Shown: piece after piece, positions 46,828-56,690 of the stretch
Layout: every line of letters starts with the position of its first letter
How positions within the stretch are numbered: position 1 is the first letter of the stretch
Assembly: GCA_000620545.1 (NCBI GenBank)
Contig: JIBA01000019.1
Coordinates: 62,001 to 126,000 of the forward strand
Direction: 5' to 3'
DNA: 64,000 nt
From: Intrasporangiaceae bacterium URHB0013
GTDB lineage: Bacteria > Actinomycetota > Actinomycetes > Actinomycetales > Dermatophilaceae
Notes under the pieces: model-generated
Seen by the model: only the letters and a program-made list of their open reading frames with translations
The model's database searches: none
What the model was told of the DNA's origin: nothing
Program-made: the position numbers and the translations under genes

Positions 46828-47445
46828 GTGTCCTGGTCTCTCTGGCTCACGCTCGTCGCGACGGGCGCGCTCATCTCCTTCACCCCCGGCGCAGGGGCCA
46901 TCAACACGATGGCCAATTCGCTCGGGTCCGGCTGGACCCGCTCGATCTGGGGCATCCTCGGCCAGCAGGTCGCGCTGCTCGCCCACATCGTCGTCGTGGC
47001 CGCCGGCGTCGGCGTCCTCGTCGCGGGCTCGCCCGTGCTCTTCAACGTCATCCGGTATGCCGGTGCCGCCTACCTCGTCTACCTCGGCGTGCGGCAGTTC
47101 CGCTCGCGTGCTGGCGCGGCGAGGGTCGAGGCGGTGCAGCGCGAGTCGGCCTGGTCGATGTTCCGTCGCGGGCTGCTCGTCAACCTCACCAACCCCAAGG
47201 CCGTCGTCTTCTTCCTCGCCTTCACGCCCCAGTTCATCCGTCCGGAGCAGGCGCTGGCGCCGCAGTACGCCGTGCTCGCCGCGACGGTCGTCGCCATCGA
47301 CATCGTCGTCATGTGGTTCTTCTTCGCCGCGGCGGCGCGCGGGCTCGGCCGGTTGACCCAGCGTGAGTCCGGCCAGCGCACCCTGAACCGCGCCTTCGGC
47401 GGACTCTTCGTCGGCGTCGGAGTGCTCCTCGCCGCCGTCCACTAG
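46828..47445 (+). CDS. LysE-family amino acid/metabolite exporter
   Basis: This 205-residue protein with six hydrophobic segments has the usual LysE/RhtB length. ISFTPGAGAINTMANSLGSGW is the family's first-helix motif, and RGLLVNLTNPKAVVFFLAFTPQFI the central motif. Members export amino acids or homoserine lactones; the substrate is not predictable. GTG 46828 agrees with the leaderless -10 at 46815. Confidence 0.88.
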   Translation: MSWSLWLTLVATGALISFTPGAGAINTMANSLGSGWTRSIWGILGQQVALLAHIVVVAAGVGVLVAGSPVLFNVIRYAGAAYLVYLGVRQFRSRAGAARVEAVQRESAWSMFRRGLLVNLTNPKAVVFFLAFTPQFIRPEQALAPQYAVLAATVVAIDIVVMWFFFAAAARGLGRLTQRESGQRTLNRAFGGLFVGVGVLLAAVH

Positions 47446-47470
47446 GCACCGCGCGCCCGCCGCCCACCGC

Positions 47471-47654
47471 CGGTTCGAGGTGATCTCGCCAGCCCCGTGA
47501 GGCTCAGGATCACCTCGAACCGCTGTGTCGTGGCTCCGGTTCGAGGTGATCTCGGCAGCGTCGTGAGGGTCAGGATCACCTCGAACCGCTGTCTCGTGGC
47601 CCCGGTTCGAGGTGATCTCGCCAGCCCCGTGGGGGTCAGGATCACCTCGAACCG
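47471..47654. repeat. Three tandem 52-bp hairpins at 66-bp spacing
   Basis: Perfect 15-bp arms CGGTTCGAGGTGATC and GATCACCTCGAACCG enclose 22-base loops at 47471-47522, 47537-47588 and 47603-47654. The period is exactly 66 bp. A partial fourth arm (GGGTTCGAGCGG) follows. Loops are similar but not identical. The block lies between the converging lysE-type gene and hemL, so it could act as a bidirectional terminator. It resembles REP/BIME-type intergenic palindromes in form. Confidence 0.92.
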
Positions 47655-47680
47655 CGGGTTCGAGCGGAGTCGGGGACCGG

Positions 47681-49042
47681 TCAGTCCGGGGTTGCGGCGG
47701 CGCGGGCCGCAGCCGGGAGCGCAGCGAGCACGTGCTCGACCGCCTCGTCGTCGTGGGAGGCCGAGACGAACCACGACTCGAAGGCGCTCGGCGGCAGGTG
47801 CACGCCCTGGCTCAGCATCGAGTGGAAGAAGCGGCGGAACGCATCGGTGTCCTGGTCCTTGGCGTCGTCGTAGTTCGCGACCGCGCCGTCGCGGAAGAAG
47901 ACCGAGAACATCGAGCCGGCCCACTGGATCGTGTGCGGCACCGAGGCTGCCGAGAGCTCGCTCGCGACGGCCTCGGCGATGGCGTGCGCGACGACGTCGA
48001 GCCGATCGTAGACGGCGGGCGTGCAGCCCTGGAGCGTCGCCAGACCGGCGGCCGAGGCGACCGGGTTACCGGACAGCGTGCCGGCCTGGTAGACCGGGCC
48101 CTGCGGCGCGAGCAGTGCCATGACGTCGGCACGGCCGCCGAAGGCCGCCGTCGGGAAACCGCCGCCCATGACCTTGCCGAAGGTGAAGAGGTCAGGCGCC
48201 GCAGTGGCATTCGCGCCGTCGGGACCGGCCGCGCGGCCCTGCTCGAGCCCGTAGAAGCCGGACGCACTGCACCGGAACCCAGTCATGACCTCGTCCGAGA
48301 CGAGCAGGGCGCCGTGCTGCCTGGTGATGCGCCGCAGCGCCTCGCTGAACCCGGGGGCGGGCGGGACGACACCCATGTTGCCTGCCGCGGCCTCGGTGAT
48401 CACGGCGGCGATCTCGTGCCCGCGCTCGGCGAACGCGGCCTCGAGGGCCGGGACGTCGTTGTAGGGCAGGACGATCGTCTCCCGGGCGCTCGAGGCCGGC
48501 ACGCCCGCGGAGTCGGGCAGGGCGAACGTCGCGACGCCCGATCCGGCCGAGGCCAGCAGGGCGTCGACGTGGCCGTGGTAGCAGCCGGCGAACTTCACGA
48601 CGACGTCTCGACCGGTGAAGCCTCGCGCGAGGCGGATGGCCGACATCGTCGCCTCGGTGCCGGAGTTGACGAGTCGCACCTGCTCGACGGGCTCGACGCG
48701 CCGGACGATCTCCTCGGCGAGGCGCACCTCGTTCTCGCTGGGCGTGCCGAACGAGAACCCATGGGCGGCGGCCTCGTTCACTGCCGCCAGCACATCCGGG
48801 TGGGCATGGCCGAGGATCATCGGCCCCCACGAGCAGATGAGGTCGACGTAGCGCTTGCCGTCGACGTCCGTGAGCCACGGGCCCGCGCCGCTCGCCATGA
48901 ACCGCGGCGTGCCACCGACCGCCCGGAAGGCACGAACCGGCGAGTTCACGCCACCGGGGATCACCTCGCTCGCGCGCGCGAGGAGCGCGGCGGACGCCGG
49001 CGCGTCGATGGTGGTCTGGACGGCGAAGGGCTGCGAGCTCAT
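47681..49042 (-). CDS. hemL: Glutamate-1-semialdehyde 2,1-aminomutase
   Basis: This 453-residue fold-type I PLP enzyme converts glutamate-1-semialdehyde to 5-aminolevulinate, the second step of the C5 heme pathway after Hem[22 protein letters not shown] is the HemL N-terminal signature. [16 protein letters not shown] and [13 protein letters not shown] (catalytic Lys) follow. ATG 49042 has GAGACT 6 bases upstream, a possible leaderless start. It is separated from hemB by a divergently irrelevant but same-strand MarR gene. Confidence 0.96.
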   Translation of the reverse strand: MSSQPFAVQTTIDAPASAALLARASEVIPGGVNSPVRAFRAVGGTPRFMASGAGPWLTDVDGKRYVDLICSWGPMILGHAHPDVLAAVNEAAAHGFSFGTPSENEVRLAEEIVRRVEPVEQVRLVNSGTEATMSAIRLARGFTGRDVVVKFAGCYHGHVDALLASAGSGVATFALPDSAGVPASSARETIVLPYNDVPALEAAFAERGHEIAAVITEAAAGNMGVVPPAPGFSEALRRITRQHGALLVSDEVMTGFRCSASGFYGLEQGRAAGPDGANATAAPDLFTFGKVMGGGFPTAAFGGRADVMALLAPQGPVYQAGTLSGNPVASAAGLATLQGCTPAVYDRLDVVAHAIAEAVASELSAASVPHTIQWAGSMFSVFFRDGAVANYDDAKDQDTDAFRRFFHSMLSQGVHLPPSAFESWFVSASHDDEAVEHVLAALPAAARAAATPD

Positions 49043-49088
49043 GTCCCCAGTCTCTCAACTCGGACTGGGTGCCCGGTGCGGTGGGTCC

Positions 49089-49574
49089 TCAGCGACCGCT
49101 GGTCGCGGTGGGGTCGAGATGGTCGCGCACGATGGCCATCGCGTCGCCGATGGCGGTGAACTGGCTCGGAGTCATGATGTCGACCAGGTTTGCACGCACG
49201 CTCTGCACGTGGACGCGGGCGATGTCGCGGACGGCGGCCAGCCCGCCCGCGGTCAGGACGAGCTCGACCCCGCGCTTGTCGTCGGAGCACTGCTCGCGCG
49301 TCACCCACCCGCGGTCCTCGAGCCGCTTGGCGGTGTGCGTCAGGCGGCTGCGCGACTGGACGACCATGGCCGCGAGCTCGGACATGCGCAGCCGGTGGTT
49401 CTCGCTCTCCGAGAGCATCGAGATGATCTCGTACTCGCTCAGCTGCAACCCGGCGTCGCCGAGCGCGTCGTCGAGCGCATGCTCGAGCAGCCTCGTCCCG
49501 CGCAGGATGGCGCGCCACGACGCCTGTTCGGCATCACTGAGCCACTGCACGCCGTCATCCCCTGTAGCTGACAT
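49089..49574 (-). CDS. MarR-family transcriptional regulator
   Basis: This 161-residue winged-helix protein fits MarR. LSEYEIISMLSESENHRLRMSELA is the helix 3-4 region, and VVQSRSRLTHTAKRLEDRGWVTREQCSDDKRGVELVLTAGG covers the recognition helix and wing with the DxR-type tip. ATG 49574 has AGGAGGTG just upstream. It lies between hemB and hemL on the same strand. Whether it senses a porphyrin-related or unrelated phenolic ligand cannot be told. Confidence 0.88.
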   Translation of the reverse strand: MSATGDDGVQWLSDAEQASWRAILRGTRLLEHALDDALGDAGLQLSEYEIISMLSESENHRLRMSELAAMVVQSRSRLTHTAKRLEDRGWVTREQCSDDKRGVELVLTAGGLAAVRDIARVHVQSVRANLVDIMTPSQFTAIGDAMAIVRDHLDPTATSGR

Positions 49575-49609
49575 GTCCACCTCCTGCGCTTGCACAGATG
49601 GTAGTGGTG

Positions 49610-50575
49610 TCAGGCGGTCCATTCGGCCACGTCGAGCGCGAAGTACGTGAGCACGACCTGCGCGCCGGCCCGGCGGATCGAGGTCAGCGACTCGATCGCA
49701 GCGGCCCTCAGGTCGATCCAGCCGTTCGCGGCGGCCGCGTGGATCATGGAGTACTCCCCCGACACCTGGTACGCCGCCACGGGCACCGACGCGCGCTCGG
49801 CCGCGGCCGCGACGACGTCGAGGTAGGACATCGCCGGCTTGACCATGACCATGTCGGCGCCCTCGGCGATGTCGAGGTCGATCTCACGCAGCGACTCGAC
49901 GACGTTGGCAGGGTCCTGCTGGTAGGTGCGGCGGTCGCCCTGCAGGCTCGACTGCACGGCCTCGCGGAACGGCCCGTAGAACGCCGAGGCGTACTTGGCG
50001 GCATACGCGAGGACCACGGTGTCGGTGAAGCCCTCGGCGTCGAGCGCCTCACGGATGACGGCAACCTGGCCGTCCATCATCCCCGAGGGAGCCACGACAT
50101 GGGCGCCGGCGCGAGCCTGCGCGACCGCCATCTCGGCATAGAGGAGGTTGGTGGCGTCGTTGTCCACCCGGCCGCGGTCGTCAAGGACCCCGCAGTGGCC
50201 GTGGTCGGTGAACTCGTCGAGGCAGGTGTCGGCCATGACGACGAGGTCGTCGCCCACGGCCTCACGGACGGTGCGCAGCGCGACGTTGAGGATGCCGTCG
50301 GGGTCGATCGCGCCGGACCCGGTGGCGTCCTTGTCCAGAGGGACCCCGAAGAGCATGATCCCGCCGAGCCCGGCCTCCACGCACCGACGCGCGACGTCGA
50401 CGACGCTGTCGAGCGTGTGGTGGTCGACCCCCGGCATGGTCGCGATGGGCCGCGGTTGCGTCAGGCCCTCGGCGACGAAGACGGGCAGCACGAGATCCCG
50501 GGGGTGCAGCCGGGTCTCGGCCACGAGGGACCGCAGGACGGGGTTCTGCCGCAGCCGACGAGGGCGTTCGATCAT
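49610..50575 (-). CDS. hemB: Delta-aminolevulinic acid dehydratase (porphobilinogen synthase)
   Basis: This 321-residue TIM-barrel enzyme condenses two 5-aminolevulinate molecules to porphobilinogen. The two active-site lysines are in [15 protein letters not shown] and [12 protein letters not shown]. The segment [15 protein letters not shown] carries Cys/His residues of the metal-associated loop, and [14 protein letters not shown] is conserved. ATG 50575 is 12 bp after the cobA/hemD stop, within the rex-hem operon. Confidence 0.97.
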   Translation of the reverse strand: MIERPRRLRQNPVLRSLVAETRLHPRDLVLPVFVAEGLTQPRPIATMPGVDHHTLDSVVDVARRCVEAGLGGIMLFGVPLDKDATGSGAIDPDGILNVALRTVREAVGDDLVVMADTCLDEFTDHGHCGVLDDRGRVDNDATNLLYAEMAVAQARAGAHVVAPSGMMDGQVAVIREALDAEGFTDTVVLAYAAKYASAFYGPFREAVQSSLQGDRRTYQQDPANVVESLREIDLDIAEGADMVMVKPAMSYLDVVAAAAERASVPVAAYQVSGEYSMIHAAAANGWIDLRAAAIESLTSIRRAGAQVVLTYFALDVAEWTA

Positions 50576-50587
50576 CCTTGGCCCCGC

Positions 50588-52237
50588 TCAGCGGGCCCGA
50601 CGGCGCGAGGCCGGACGCTTGTCGCTGGGACGCTGGACGACCTGCCCCGCCTCCGCCGCTGCCACGGCGAGACCGACGCCATGGCCGGCGAGGGCGTCGA
50701 CGAGGCTGAGCGCCGAGGCCTCGGGCGCGAGCACGTCGACCCGGAGGCCGTGCTCCTGCGCCGTCTTGGCCGTCGCCGGTCCGATGCAGGCGACGACCGT
50801 TGCGGCGTGGGGCTTTCCGGCGATGCCGACGAGGTTGCGCACCGTCGAGCTCGAGGTGAAGAGCACGGCGTCGTAGTCGCCGCCCTTGATCGCGTCGCGG
50901 ATCGACGCAGCCGGCGGGGCCGCACGCACGGTGCGGTAGGCCGTGACGTCGTCGACCTCCCAACCCATGTCGCGCAGGCCGGCGACGAGCGTCTCCGTCG
51001 CGATGTCCGCGCGGGGCAGCAGGACGCGGTTGATCGGGTCGAGGACCTCGTCGAACTCGGGCCACGACTCGAGCAGGCCTGCGGCCGACTGCTCCCCGGC
51101 CGGGACGAGGTCGGGATTGATGCCCCACTCGCGCAGGGCGGCGGCCGTGACGCCACCGACGGCGGCGACGTTGAGGCCGGCGAAGGCGCGGGCGTCGAGA
51201 CCGAGCTCCTCGAAGCGCTCACGCACCGCACGCACGGCGTTGACCGACGTGAAGCCGATCCACTCGTAGCGCCCGGTGACCAGGCCCTTGACGGCCTTCT
51301 CCATCTGCTGCGGCGTGCGCGGAGGCTCGACGGAGATGGTCGGCACGACGTCAGCCGTCGCGCCGTAGCCCGCGAGGCGCTCGACCATGGATCCGGCCTG
51401 GGCCTGGGTGCGCGGCACGAGGACCTTCCAGCCGAAGAGCGGCTTGGACTCGAACCACGAGAACTCGTCGCGCAGGCCGACGTTCGGCGACAGGACGGCG
51501 AGCGACACCTCGAGCGGCTCCTTGGCCGCGAACACCGAGTCGACGTCGCCGAGGGTCGTTGCGACCGACGACTGGCGCACGGTCGTGCCGTATGCCGTCA
51601 GCGCCACGAGGGCGTCCGCGGGACGTCCCGCGGAGCGCAGCGCCGCGAGCGCGGCCCGGATGCCCTCGGTGCCGCCGAGCAACACGAGCGTGTCGGTGTC
51701 GGCGGCGTAGGCGGAGTAGTCCACCCCCGAGCGGTCGACGCCGACGACGTGGACGGCGCCCGTGGTCTTCGACGTCAGCGGCACACCGGCATACGTGGGT
51801 CCGGCGGTGAGCGCCGAGACGCCCGGCACGACGTCGTAGGTGATGCCGGCCTTGCGGCAGGCGCGCACCTCCTCGACAAGTCCGTTGAAGGTCGCAGGGT
51901 CCCCGTCCATGAGGCGCACGACGAGGCCGCCCGGGGCCACCGACTTCGCGGCCTTGACGACGAGCTTGGCGCGCACCGCGTGGGTGAGCTCCTGGCCCTG
52001 CTCGCCGTGGCCGGCGTCGATGATCTCGACGTCGGGACGCGTGTGCCCGAGCACCACGTCATCGCGGGCGATGCGGTCGAGGACCACGACGTCGGCGGCA
52101 GCGAGCAGGTCGCGGCCACGCAGCGTCATGAGCCCAGGGTCGCCGGGGCCGGAGCCGACGAAGGCGACGCGGGCCGGCGTGGTCGCGTGGGTGGGAGTCG
52201 AGTCCGTCTGCTCTGACGGCTGGCGTGAAGGAGTCAC
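50588..52237 (-). CDS. Uroporphyrinogen-III C-methyltransferase / uroporphyrinogen-III synthase fusion
   Basis: This 549-residue fusion has an N-terminal SUMT domain (about 20-265). [22 protein letters not shown] is the start motif, followed by [18 protein letters not shown] and [12 protein letters not shown]. The C-terminal HemD domain (about 270-530) includes [21 protein letters not shown] and [13 protein letters not shown]. The HemD half closes hydroxymethylbilane to uroporphyrinogen III. The SUMT half can divert it to precorrin-2 for siroheme or cobalamin. The fusion is common in actinobacteria. GTG 52237 overlaps the hemC stop by 4 bases. Confidence 0.93.
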   Translation of the reverse strand: MTPSRQPSEQTDSTPTHATTPARVAFVGSGPGDPGLMTLRGRDLLAAADVVVLDRIARDDVVLGHTRPDVEIIDAGHGEQGQELTHAVRAKLVVKAAKSVAPGGLVVRLMDGDPATFNGLVEEVRACRKAGITYDVVPGVSALTAGPTYAGVPLTSKTTGAVHVVGVDRSGVDYSAYAADTDTLVLLGGTEGIRAALAALRSAGRPADALVALTAYGTTVRQSSVATTLGDVDSVFAAKEPLEVSLAVLSPNVGLRDEFSWFESKPLFGWKVLVPRTQAQAGSMVERLAGYGATADVVPTISVEPPRTPQQMEKAVKGLVTGRYEWIGFTSVNAVRAVRERFEELGLDARAFAGLNVAAVGGVTAAALREWGINPDLVPAGEQSAAGLLESWPEFDEVLDPINRVLLPRADIATETLVAGLRDMGWEVDDVTAYRTVRAAPPAASIRDAIKGGDYDAVLFTSSSTVRNLVGIAGKPHAATVVACIGPATAKTAQEHGLRVDVLAPEASALSLVDALAGHGVGLAVAAAEAGQVVQRPSDKRPASRRRAR

Positions 52238-53202
52238 GAAAGTTGCTCCGGTTGGTGTGGGACGTGGTCTGGGACAGGTCCAGCTGACGTGGTGACCTGG
52301 AGGTCGGCGGCGCCGTCCTCCAGCAGGATCCGGGCGAGGCGCGAGCCGAGGACCTCCGGCTCGGTGTAGGGCCCGACGAGCGAGCGGCGCAGATCGACGG
52401 CGCCGTCCTCCGTGCCGGCGAAGGCACGCAGCGACAGCTCCAGGCCCTCGTCGCCCTCGACGACCTCGGCGAGCGCTCCGACGGGTGCGGTGCAACCGGC
52501 CTCGAGGCCCGCGAGGAGCGAACGCTCGGCGTCGACGCAGGCCCGCGTGTCGGGGTCGTCCAGCACGGACACGGCCGCCACGACGTCGGCCCGGTCGGAC
52601 CGGCACTCGACGGCGAGGGCGCCCTGGCCCGGCGCCGGAAGCACCTGGATCGGGTCGATGACCTCGGTGGCCTCGTCGAGACGGCCGAGCCGGGACAGGC
52701 CCGCGCGCGCCAGGACGACGGCGTCGAGCGCGCCAGAGGAGACGAAACCGATTCTCGTGTCGACGTTTCCGCGGATCGGACGGATCTCGATGCCGAGCCC
52801 CAGGGCTGCGAGCTGTGCCGTGCGACGCGGGGAGCCGGTGCCGACCACGGACCCGGCAGGCAGCTCGCCCAGCGTCAGGCCGTCGCGGGCCACCAGCACG
52901 TCGCGGCTGTCCTCGCGCACCGGCACCGCCGCGACGACGAGCCCGGGCTCGGGGGTCGTCGGGAGGTCCTTGAGCGAGTGCACGGCGACGTCGATGCGAC
53001 CGTCGAGCAGGGCGCGCCGGATGGCCGCGGCGAAGACGCCGGTGCCGCCGATCGTGGTGAGCAGCTCACCCGACACGTCGCCCTCGGTCGTGATCTCGAC
53101 GAGCTCGACGTCGTGGCCGGCCTCGCGCAGCCGGTCGGCCACCCAGGTGGACTGGGTGGTGGCAAGAGCCGAGCGGCGGGTGCCGAGGCGCAGGGCGGTC
53201 AT
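52234..53202 (-). CDS. hemC: Hydroxymethylbilane synthase (porphobilinogen deaminase)
   Basis: This 322-residue enzyme polymerises four porphobilinogens. [15 protein letters not shown] is the N-terminal motif. [11 protein letters not shown] and [12 protein letters not shown] are substrate-binding blocks, and the dipyrromethane cofactor Cys is in [16 protein letters not shown] 53202 overlaps the hemA stop by 4 bases. Confidence 0.97.
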   Translation of the reverse strand: MTALRLGTRRSALATTQSTWVADRLREAGHDVELVEITTEGDVSGELLTTIGGTGVFAAAIRRALLDGRIDVAVHSLKDLPTTPEPGLVVAAVPVREDSRDVLVARDGLTLGELPAGSVVGTGSPRRTAQLAALGLGIEIRPIRGNVDTRIGFVSSGALDAVVLARAGLSRLGRLDEATEVIDPIQVLPAPGQGALAVECRSDRADVVAAVSVLDDPDTRACVDAERSLLAGLEAGCTAPVGALAEVVEGDEGLELSLRAFAGTEDGAVDLRRSLVGPYTEPEVLGSRLARILLEDGAADLQVTTSAGPVPDHVPHQPEQLS

Positions 53203-54581
53203 GGCTGGGCCCGCTTCGGAGGCGTGGACACGTTGGCGACGTCCTTGGGCTCGAGGTCGAAGAGCTCACGCAGGGCCGCGGCGTAGTCCTCGCCGTTGCC
53301 CTCCATCGCGAACTCCTTGACCCGCATGGTCGGCGTGTGCAACAGCTTCTCGACGATCCGGTGCACGGCGAGGCCGACCTCGGCGCGGGTCGTGTCGTCG
53401 AGGCCGGGCAGCCGGTGGTCGAGCCGGTCCATCTCGGTCGCGACGAGCGCGGCGGCTCGGGCGCGCAGCGCGGCCACCGTCGGTGCCACGGACTTCTCCA
53501 TGCGGCGCGTCAGGTAGTCGGCCACCTCGCCGGTGACCAGCTCACGCACGCGTACGACCTGTGTCGTGTCCGCGCGGCCCTCGAGCAGCTGGCCCAGCGA
53601 CTGGAGGTCGACCAGGGACACCCCGGGGACGGCGTGCGGCCAGGAGACGACCGGCTCCACGTCGCGCGGGAGCCCGAGGTCGACGACGACCTGGGGGCGC
53701 CCGTCGCGGCGGGCCGCGCTGGCCGCGAGCATCTCGGCGGTGATGACGTGGCCGACGGCCCCCGTGCAGCTGATGACGAGGTCGCTCTCGGCGAGGACGT
53801 CGGACAGCTCGGACCAGGGACGGGCCAGGCCGGACGTCGTGGCCGCGAGGCGCTCCGCGCGCTCGGGCGTGCGGTTGACGATGGTGAGCGAGCCGACGCC
53901 CTGACGGCGGGTGGTCGCGGCGGCCAGGCCGCTCATCCCGCCGGCGCCCACCACTGCGGCGGAGACGCCGTCGAGCGGGCCGAGGATCCCCGTCGCCTCC
54001 TCGAGCGCGATCTGCACGAGCGAGACGCTGTGCTGGTCGATGTCGGTCTCGGCGTGGGCGCGCTTGCCGACGCGCAGGGCGCCCTGGAAGAGCGAGTTGA
54101 GCGCCTCCCCCGCCTGGCCCCGGCCTTGGGCCTCGGCAAGCGAGTCCCGCATCTGGCCGAGGATCTGGGCCTCGCCGACGGCCATCGAGTCGAGCCCGCA
54201 GGCAACGGTGAACGCGTGGGCCACGGCTGCGTCGTCATAGCGGACGTAGAGGTGCTCGGCGAGTGCCTCGGCGCGGGCAGCGAGGGCATCGACCGGATCG
54301 CCCGGCGGCCGCTCGTCGACCGGGCGGTCGGCCTCGGCCTCCTGCAGGCCGGCGGCGACCGCGAGCGCCTCACCGATGGCGGCCACGGCGGGGTGGAACG
54401 CCGGCACCGAGGCGTAGACCTCGAGGCGGTTGCACGTGGACAGCACGACGGCCTCGGTGGCCGTGGCCGACCCGAGCACGGAGGCCCCGATGGCCTCGGC
54501 GCGGTCCGGGCGCTCGGACAGCGCCTCGAGCACCGACAGCGGGGCCGTGTGGTGCGACAGGCCGATGACGAGGAGGCTCAT
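53199..54581 (-). CDS. hemA: Glutamyl-tRNA reductase
   Basis: This 460-residue enzyme reduces Glu-tRNA(Glu) to glutamate-1-semialdehyde, the committed step of the C5 pathway. [18 protein letters not shown] and the catalytic Cys in [12 protein letters not shown] are present. The NADPH domain has [14 protein letters not shown], and the C-terminal helix mediates dimerisation. A ~20-residue insert rich in Asp/Pro follows the substrate domain. ATG 54581 overlaps the rex stop by 4 bases, so Rex and HemA are made from one transcript. Confidence 0.96.
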   Translation of the reverse strand: MSLLVIGLSHHTAPLSVLEALSERPDRAEAIGASVLGSATATEAVVLSTCNRLEVYASVPAFHPAVAAIGEALAVAAGLQEAEADRPVDERPPGDPVDALAARAEALAEHLYVRYDDAAVAHAFTVACGLDSMAVGEAQILGQMRDSLAEAQGRGQAGEALNSLFQGALRVGKRAHAETDIDQHSVSLVQIALEEATGILGPLDGVSAAVVGAGGMSGLAAATTRRQGVGSLTIVNRTPERAERLAATTSGLARPWSELSDVLAESDLVISCTGAVGHVITAEMLAASAARRDGRPQVVVDLGLPRDVEPVVSWPHAVPGVSLVDLQSLGQLLEGRADTTQVVRVRELVTGEVADYLTRRMEKSVAPTVAALRARAAALVATEMDRLDHRLPGLDDTTRAEVGLAVHRIVEKLLHTPTMRVKEFAMEGNGEDYAAALRELFDLEPKDVANVSTPPKRAQP

Positions 54582-55261
54582 GGAGCGGCCACCGCCGATC
54601 GGAGGTGCCCTGCGGCGAGGGACTTGCGCTGGGCGTGGAAGGCGAGGATCTGCAGCTCCGTCGAGAGGTCGACGCGGCGCACGTCCACGCCGTCGGGCAC
54701 GGACAGCACGGCGGGCGCGAAGTTGAGGATGGAGCTGATGCCGGCACCGACGAGGGCGTCGCACACGGCCTGGGCGGCCGGGGCCGGCGTCGCGATGACC
54801 CCGATGGCGATCGGGTCGACGGCGTGGTGAGCGGTCAGCTCGGCGAGCGGTCGGATCACCACTCCGACAACGCGCTCACCGACGAGCGCGGGGTCGTCGT
54901 CGTAGAGACCGACGATGCGGAAGCCCTTGGTGACGAAGCCGGAGTAGGAGGCCAGCGCGTGCCCGAGGTTGCCCATGCCCACGATGGCGACGGGCCAGTC
55001 CTCGGTCAGGCCGAGGGCGCGGGAGATCTCGAGGGCGAGCGTCTCGACGTCGTAGCCGACGCCGCGGACACCGTAGGAACCGAGGTGGCTGAGGTCCTTT
55101 CGCAGCTGCGCGGAGCGCACTCCGACCTCGGCCGCGAGCTCTTCCGACGAGACCGACAGGACCCCGTCCTCAGCGAGGCGCGAGAGCGTTCGGAGGTACT
55201 CGGGAAGCCGCGCGACGGTCGCGTCGGGGATCTCACGACGCAGTGCAGGGTCGGCGGACAC
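54578..55261 (-). CDS. rex: Redox-sensing transcriptional repressor Rex
   Basis: This 227-residue protein has an N-terminal winged helix (about 15-80, with SSEELAAEVGVRSAQLRKDLSHLGSYGVRGVGY) and an NAD(H)-binding Rossmann domain starting VAIVGMGNLGHAL (GxGxxG at 95-100). Rex binds DNA when NADH/NAD+ is low and releases it when NADH rises. A Rex-type inverted repeat lies 76 bp upstream in its own promoter, implying autoregulation, as known for rex-hemACD of Streptomyces coelicolor. GTG 55261 is supported by the conserved N-terminus. Confidence 0.96.
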   Translation of the reverse strand: MSADPALRREIPDATVARLPEYLRTLSRLAEDGVLSVSSEELAAEVGVRSAQLRKDLSHLGSYGVRGVGYDVETLALEISRALGLTEDWPVAIVGMGNLGHALASYSGFVTKGFRIVGLYDDDPALVGERVVGVVIRPLAELTAHHAVDPIAIGVIATPAPAAQAVCDALVGAGISSILNFAPAVLSVPDGVDVRRVDLSTELQILAFHAQRKSLAAGHLRSAVAAP

Positions 55262-55326
55262 TCTTGCTCACCGGCTCCTCTCGAACGAGGCGTTCTCCCA
55301 CACGCGGAGCACGTGGGGACCCGATC

Positions 55327-55355
55327 AGGCTAGACGTTTGTGAACCCATGCACAA
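55327..55355 (-). promoter_or_regulatory. Promoter of the rex-hemACDB operon
   Basis: On the minus strand TTGTGC (55355-55350) and TAGCCT (55332-55327) are 17 bp apart. The leader to GTG 55261 is about 60 nt. The Rex-type repeat overlaps the -35 and spacer. Confidence 0.6.
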
Positions 55356-55356
55356 A
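55337..55356. promoter_or_regulatory. Rex operator in the rex-hem promoter
   Basis: TTTGTG-AACCCATG-CACAAA has perfect 6-bp arms and an 8-bp spacer, matching the TGTG-N8-CACA form of Streptomyces Rex operators. It sits across the -35/-10 spacer, the classical repressor position. Confidence 0.8.
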
Positions 55357-55404
55357 GTTGACTTCGACGGCCTACCACGGCATGGGACGGGCCGGAGAGG
55401 CAGG

Positions 55405-55680
55405 TCACCGCAGGGCGGCGCGCAGGCGCCCCTCGTCGACCCGCCAGAAATCGTGACGCCGCCCGTCGACGAAGGTCACCGGGATCTGCTCGGCGTAACG
55501 ACGCAGCAGCTCGGGGTCGTCGTCCACGGACTGCTCCTGCCACGCCACCCCCAGCTCGCCCGTCACCCGCTCGATGACGGCACGCGCCTCGTCGCACAGG
55601 TGGCAGCCGGCCCGGCCGAGCAGGACGACGCGCGCTCCAGGCGGCGTCTCGGGAGCGTCGATGGGCTGCTCGCACGTCAT
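55405..55680 (-). CDS. Glutaredoxin-family protein
   Basis: This 91-residue thioredoxin-fold protein has a CxxC active site in LLGRAGCHLCDEARAV and a cis-Pro in QIPVTFVDGRRHDFW, typical of the actinobacterial DUF836/glutaredoxin-like family. It lies upstream of rex on the same strand, but with its own promoter and a 143-bp gap. ATG 55680 has TACAGT 7 bases upstream, fitting a leaderless start. A similar gene precedes hemA in mycobacteria (recalled). Reductant and target are unknown. Confidence 0.87.
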   Translation of the reverse strand: MTCEQPIDAPETPPGARVVLLGRAGCHLCDEARAVIERVTGELGVAWQEQSVDDDPELLRRYAEQIPVTFVDGRRHDFWRVDEGRLRAALR

Positions 55681-55687
55681 GTCGACC

Positions 55688-55693
55688 ACTGTA
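55688..55693 (-). promoter_or_regulatory. -10 box TACAGT, leaderless promoter of the glutaredoxin-like gene
   Basis: TACAGT on the minus strand ends 7 bases before ATG 55680. Confidence 0.5.
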
Positions 55694-55784
55694 GGCACGC
55701 TCACCGCACCGGCACGCCGGCTGGTTGCACGACAAAACCTCGTGGGGGTCCCATGCGGGGGCGCATTCCGACAGACTGTGCCCA

Positions 55785-56690
55785 ATGCGCCTGAACAGGA
55801 CGTCGGCCCACCGGCCCCCACCTGTCTCCGCGCCGGGAAGGGCCCCGGCGCGGACGTCGGCGACCCCTGCGCGCCCGGCAACTGCCGGCTCGGCCTTTGC
55901 GGGCCTCCCACGGGCCGTCCTCGCGCCGGCTGGCCTGCCGGCAGGCCTGGCCCTGCCGGTTCCTGCTGTCACCGGGCTGCCCGTGCTGCCCACGTGGCGC
56001 TGCGCACTCGACTCCATCTGGGCGGCCCTGGCCGACGAGGGCACCGAAGGCGTCGAGCTGACCCGCGCCGGCCCACGCTCGGCATCCCCTGCCTCCGTGG
56101 GCCCATCGTGGCCACGGCGCCACCCCGAGCGCGACGCCGACGAGCAGGCCCGCATCGCGGCCCTGGTCGCGCTCGCCCAAGGTGGCGACAAGGAGGCCTT
56201 CGCGCAGCTCTACGACGTCTACGTCGACACCGTCTTCCGTTACGTCCTCGTCCGCGTCGCCAATCGCGCCCTCGCCGAGGACCTCACGTCCGAGACGTTC
56301 GTGCGGGCGATGCGGCGGATCGACTCGTTCACCTGGCAGGGCAAGGACATCGCCGCCTGGTTCGTCACCATCGCGCGCAACCTCATCGCTGACCACGTGA
56401 AGTCGGCGAGGTTCCGTTTCGAGGTCGCGACCGCCGACATGCGCGACGCCGACGAGCGGGTCGACGCCCCAGACACCGAGGTCCTCACCCGGCTGCGCGA
56501 CGAGCGGCTCGTCGCGGCGATCAAGGCCCTCGGGCCCGACCAGGCCGAGTGCATCACCCTGCGCTTCCTCCAGGGACTCAGCCTCGCAGACACGGCCAAG
56601 GTGCTCGACAAGTCGGAGGGGGCCGTCAAACAGCTCCAGCTGCGGGCGACCCGGGCCCTGCGCAAGGCGCTCCAAGGGGTCGATCTGTGA
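55785..56690 (+). CDS. ECF RNA polymerase sigma factor, BldN type
   Basis: This 301-residue protein has an ECF core in its last ~175 residues. Region 2 is AQGGDKEAFAQLYDVYVDTVFRYVL to RRIDSFTWQGKDIAAWFVTIARNLIADHVKS; region 4 is IKALGPDQAECITLRFLQGLSLADTAKVLDKSEGAVKQLQLRATRALRK. The FTWQGKDIAAW and VTIARNL stretches resemble Streptomyces BldN. About 120 Pro/Ala-rich residues precede the core; Streptomyces BldN likewise has an N-terminal pro-region that is removed. ATG 55785 is chosen because CAGACT lies 7 bases before it. The next gene encodes a membrane protein that may hold it inactive. Confidence 0.9.
   Translation: MRLNRTSAHRPPPVSAPGRAPARTSATPARPATAGSAFAGLPRAVLAPAGLPAGLALPVPAVTGLPVLPTWRCALDSIWAALADEGTEGVELTRAGPRSASPASVGPSWPRRHPERDADEQARIAALVALAQGGDKEAFAQLYDVYVDTVFRYVLVRVANRALAEDLTSETFVRAMRRIDSFTWQGKDIAAWFVTIARNLIADHVKSARFRFEVATADMRDADERVDAPDTEVLTRLRDERLVAAIKALGPDQAECITLRFLQGLSLADTAKVLDKSEGAVKQLQLRATRALRKALQGVDL

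Noticed and set aside
47471-47654. Attachment sites or the remnant of an insertion sequence
   Set aside because: No integrase, transposase, target duplication or tRNA end is nearby.
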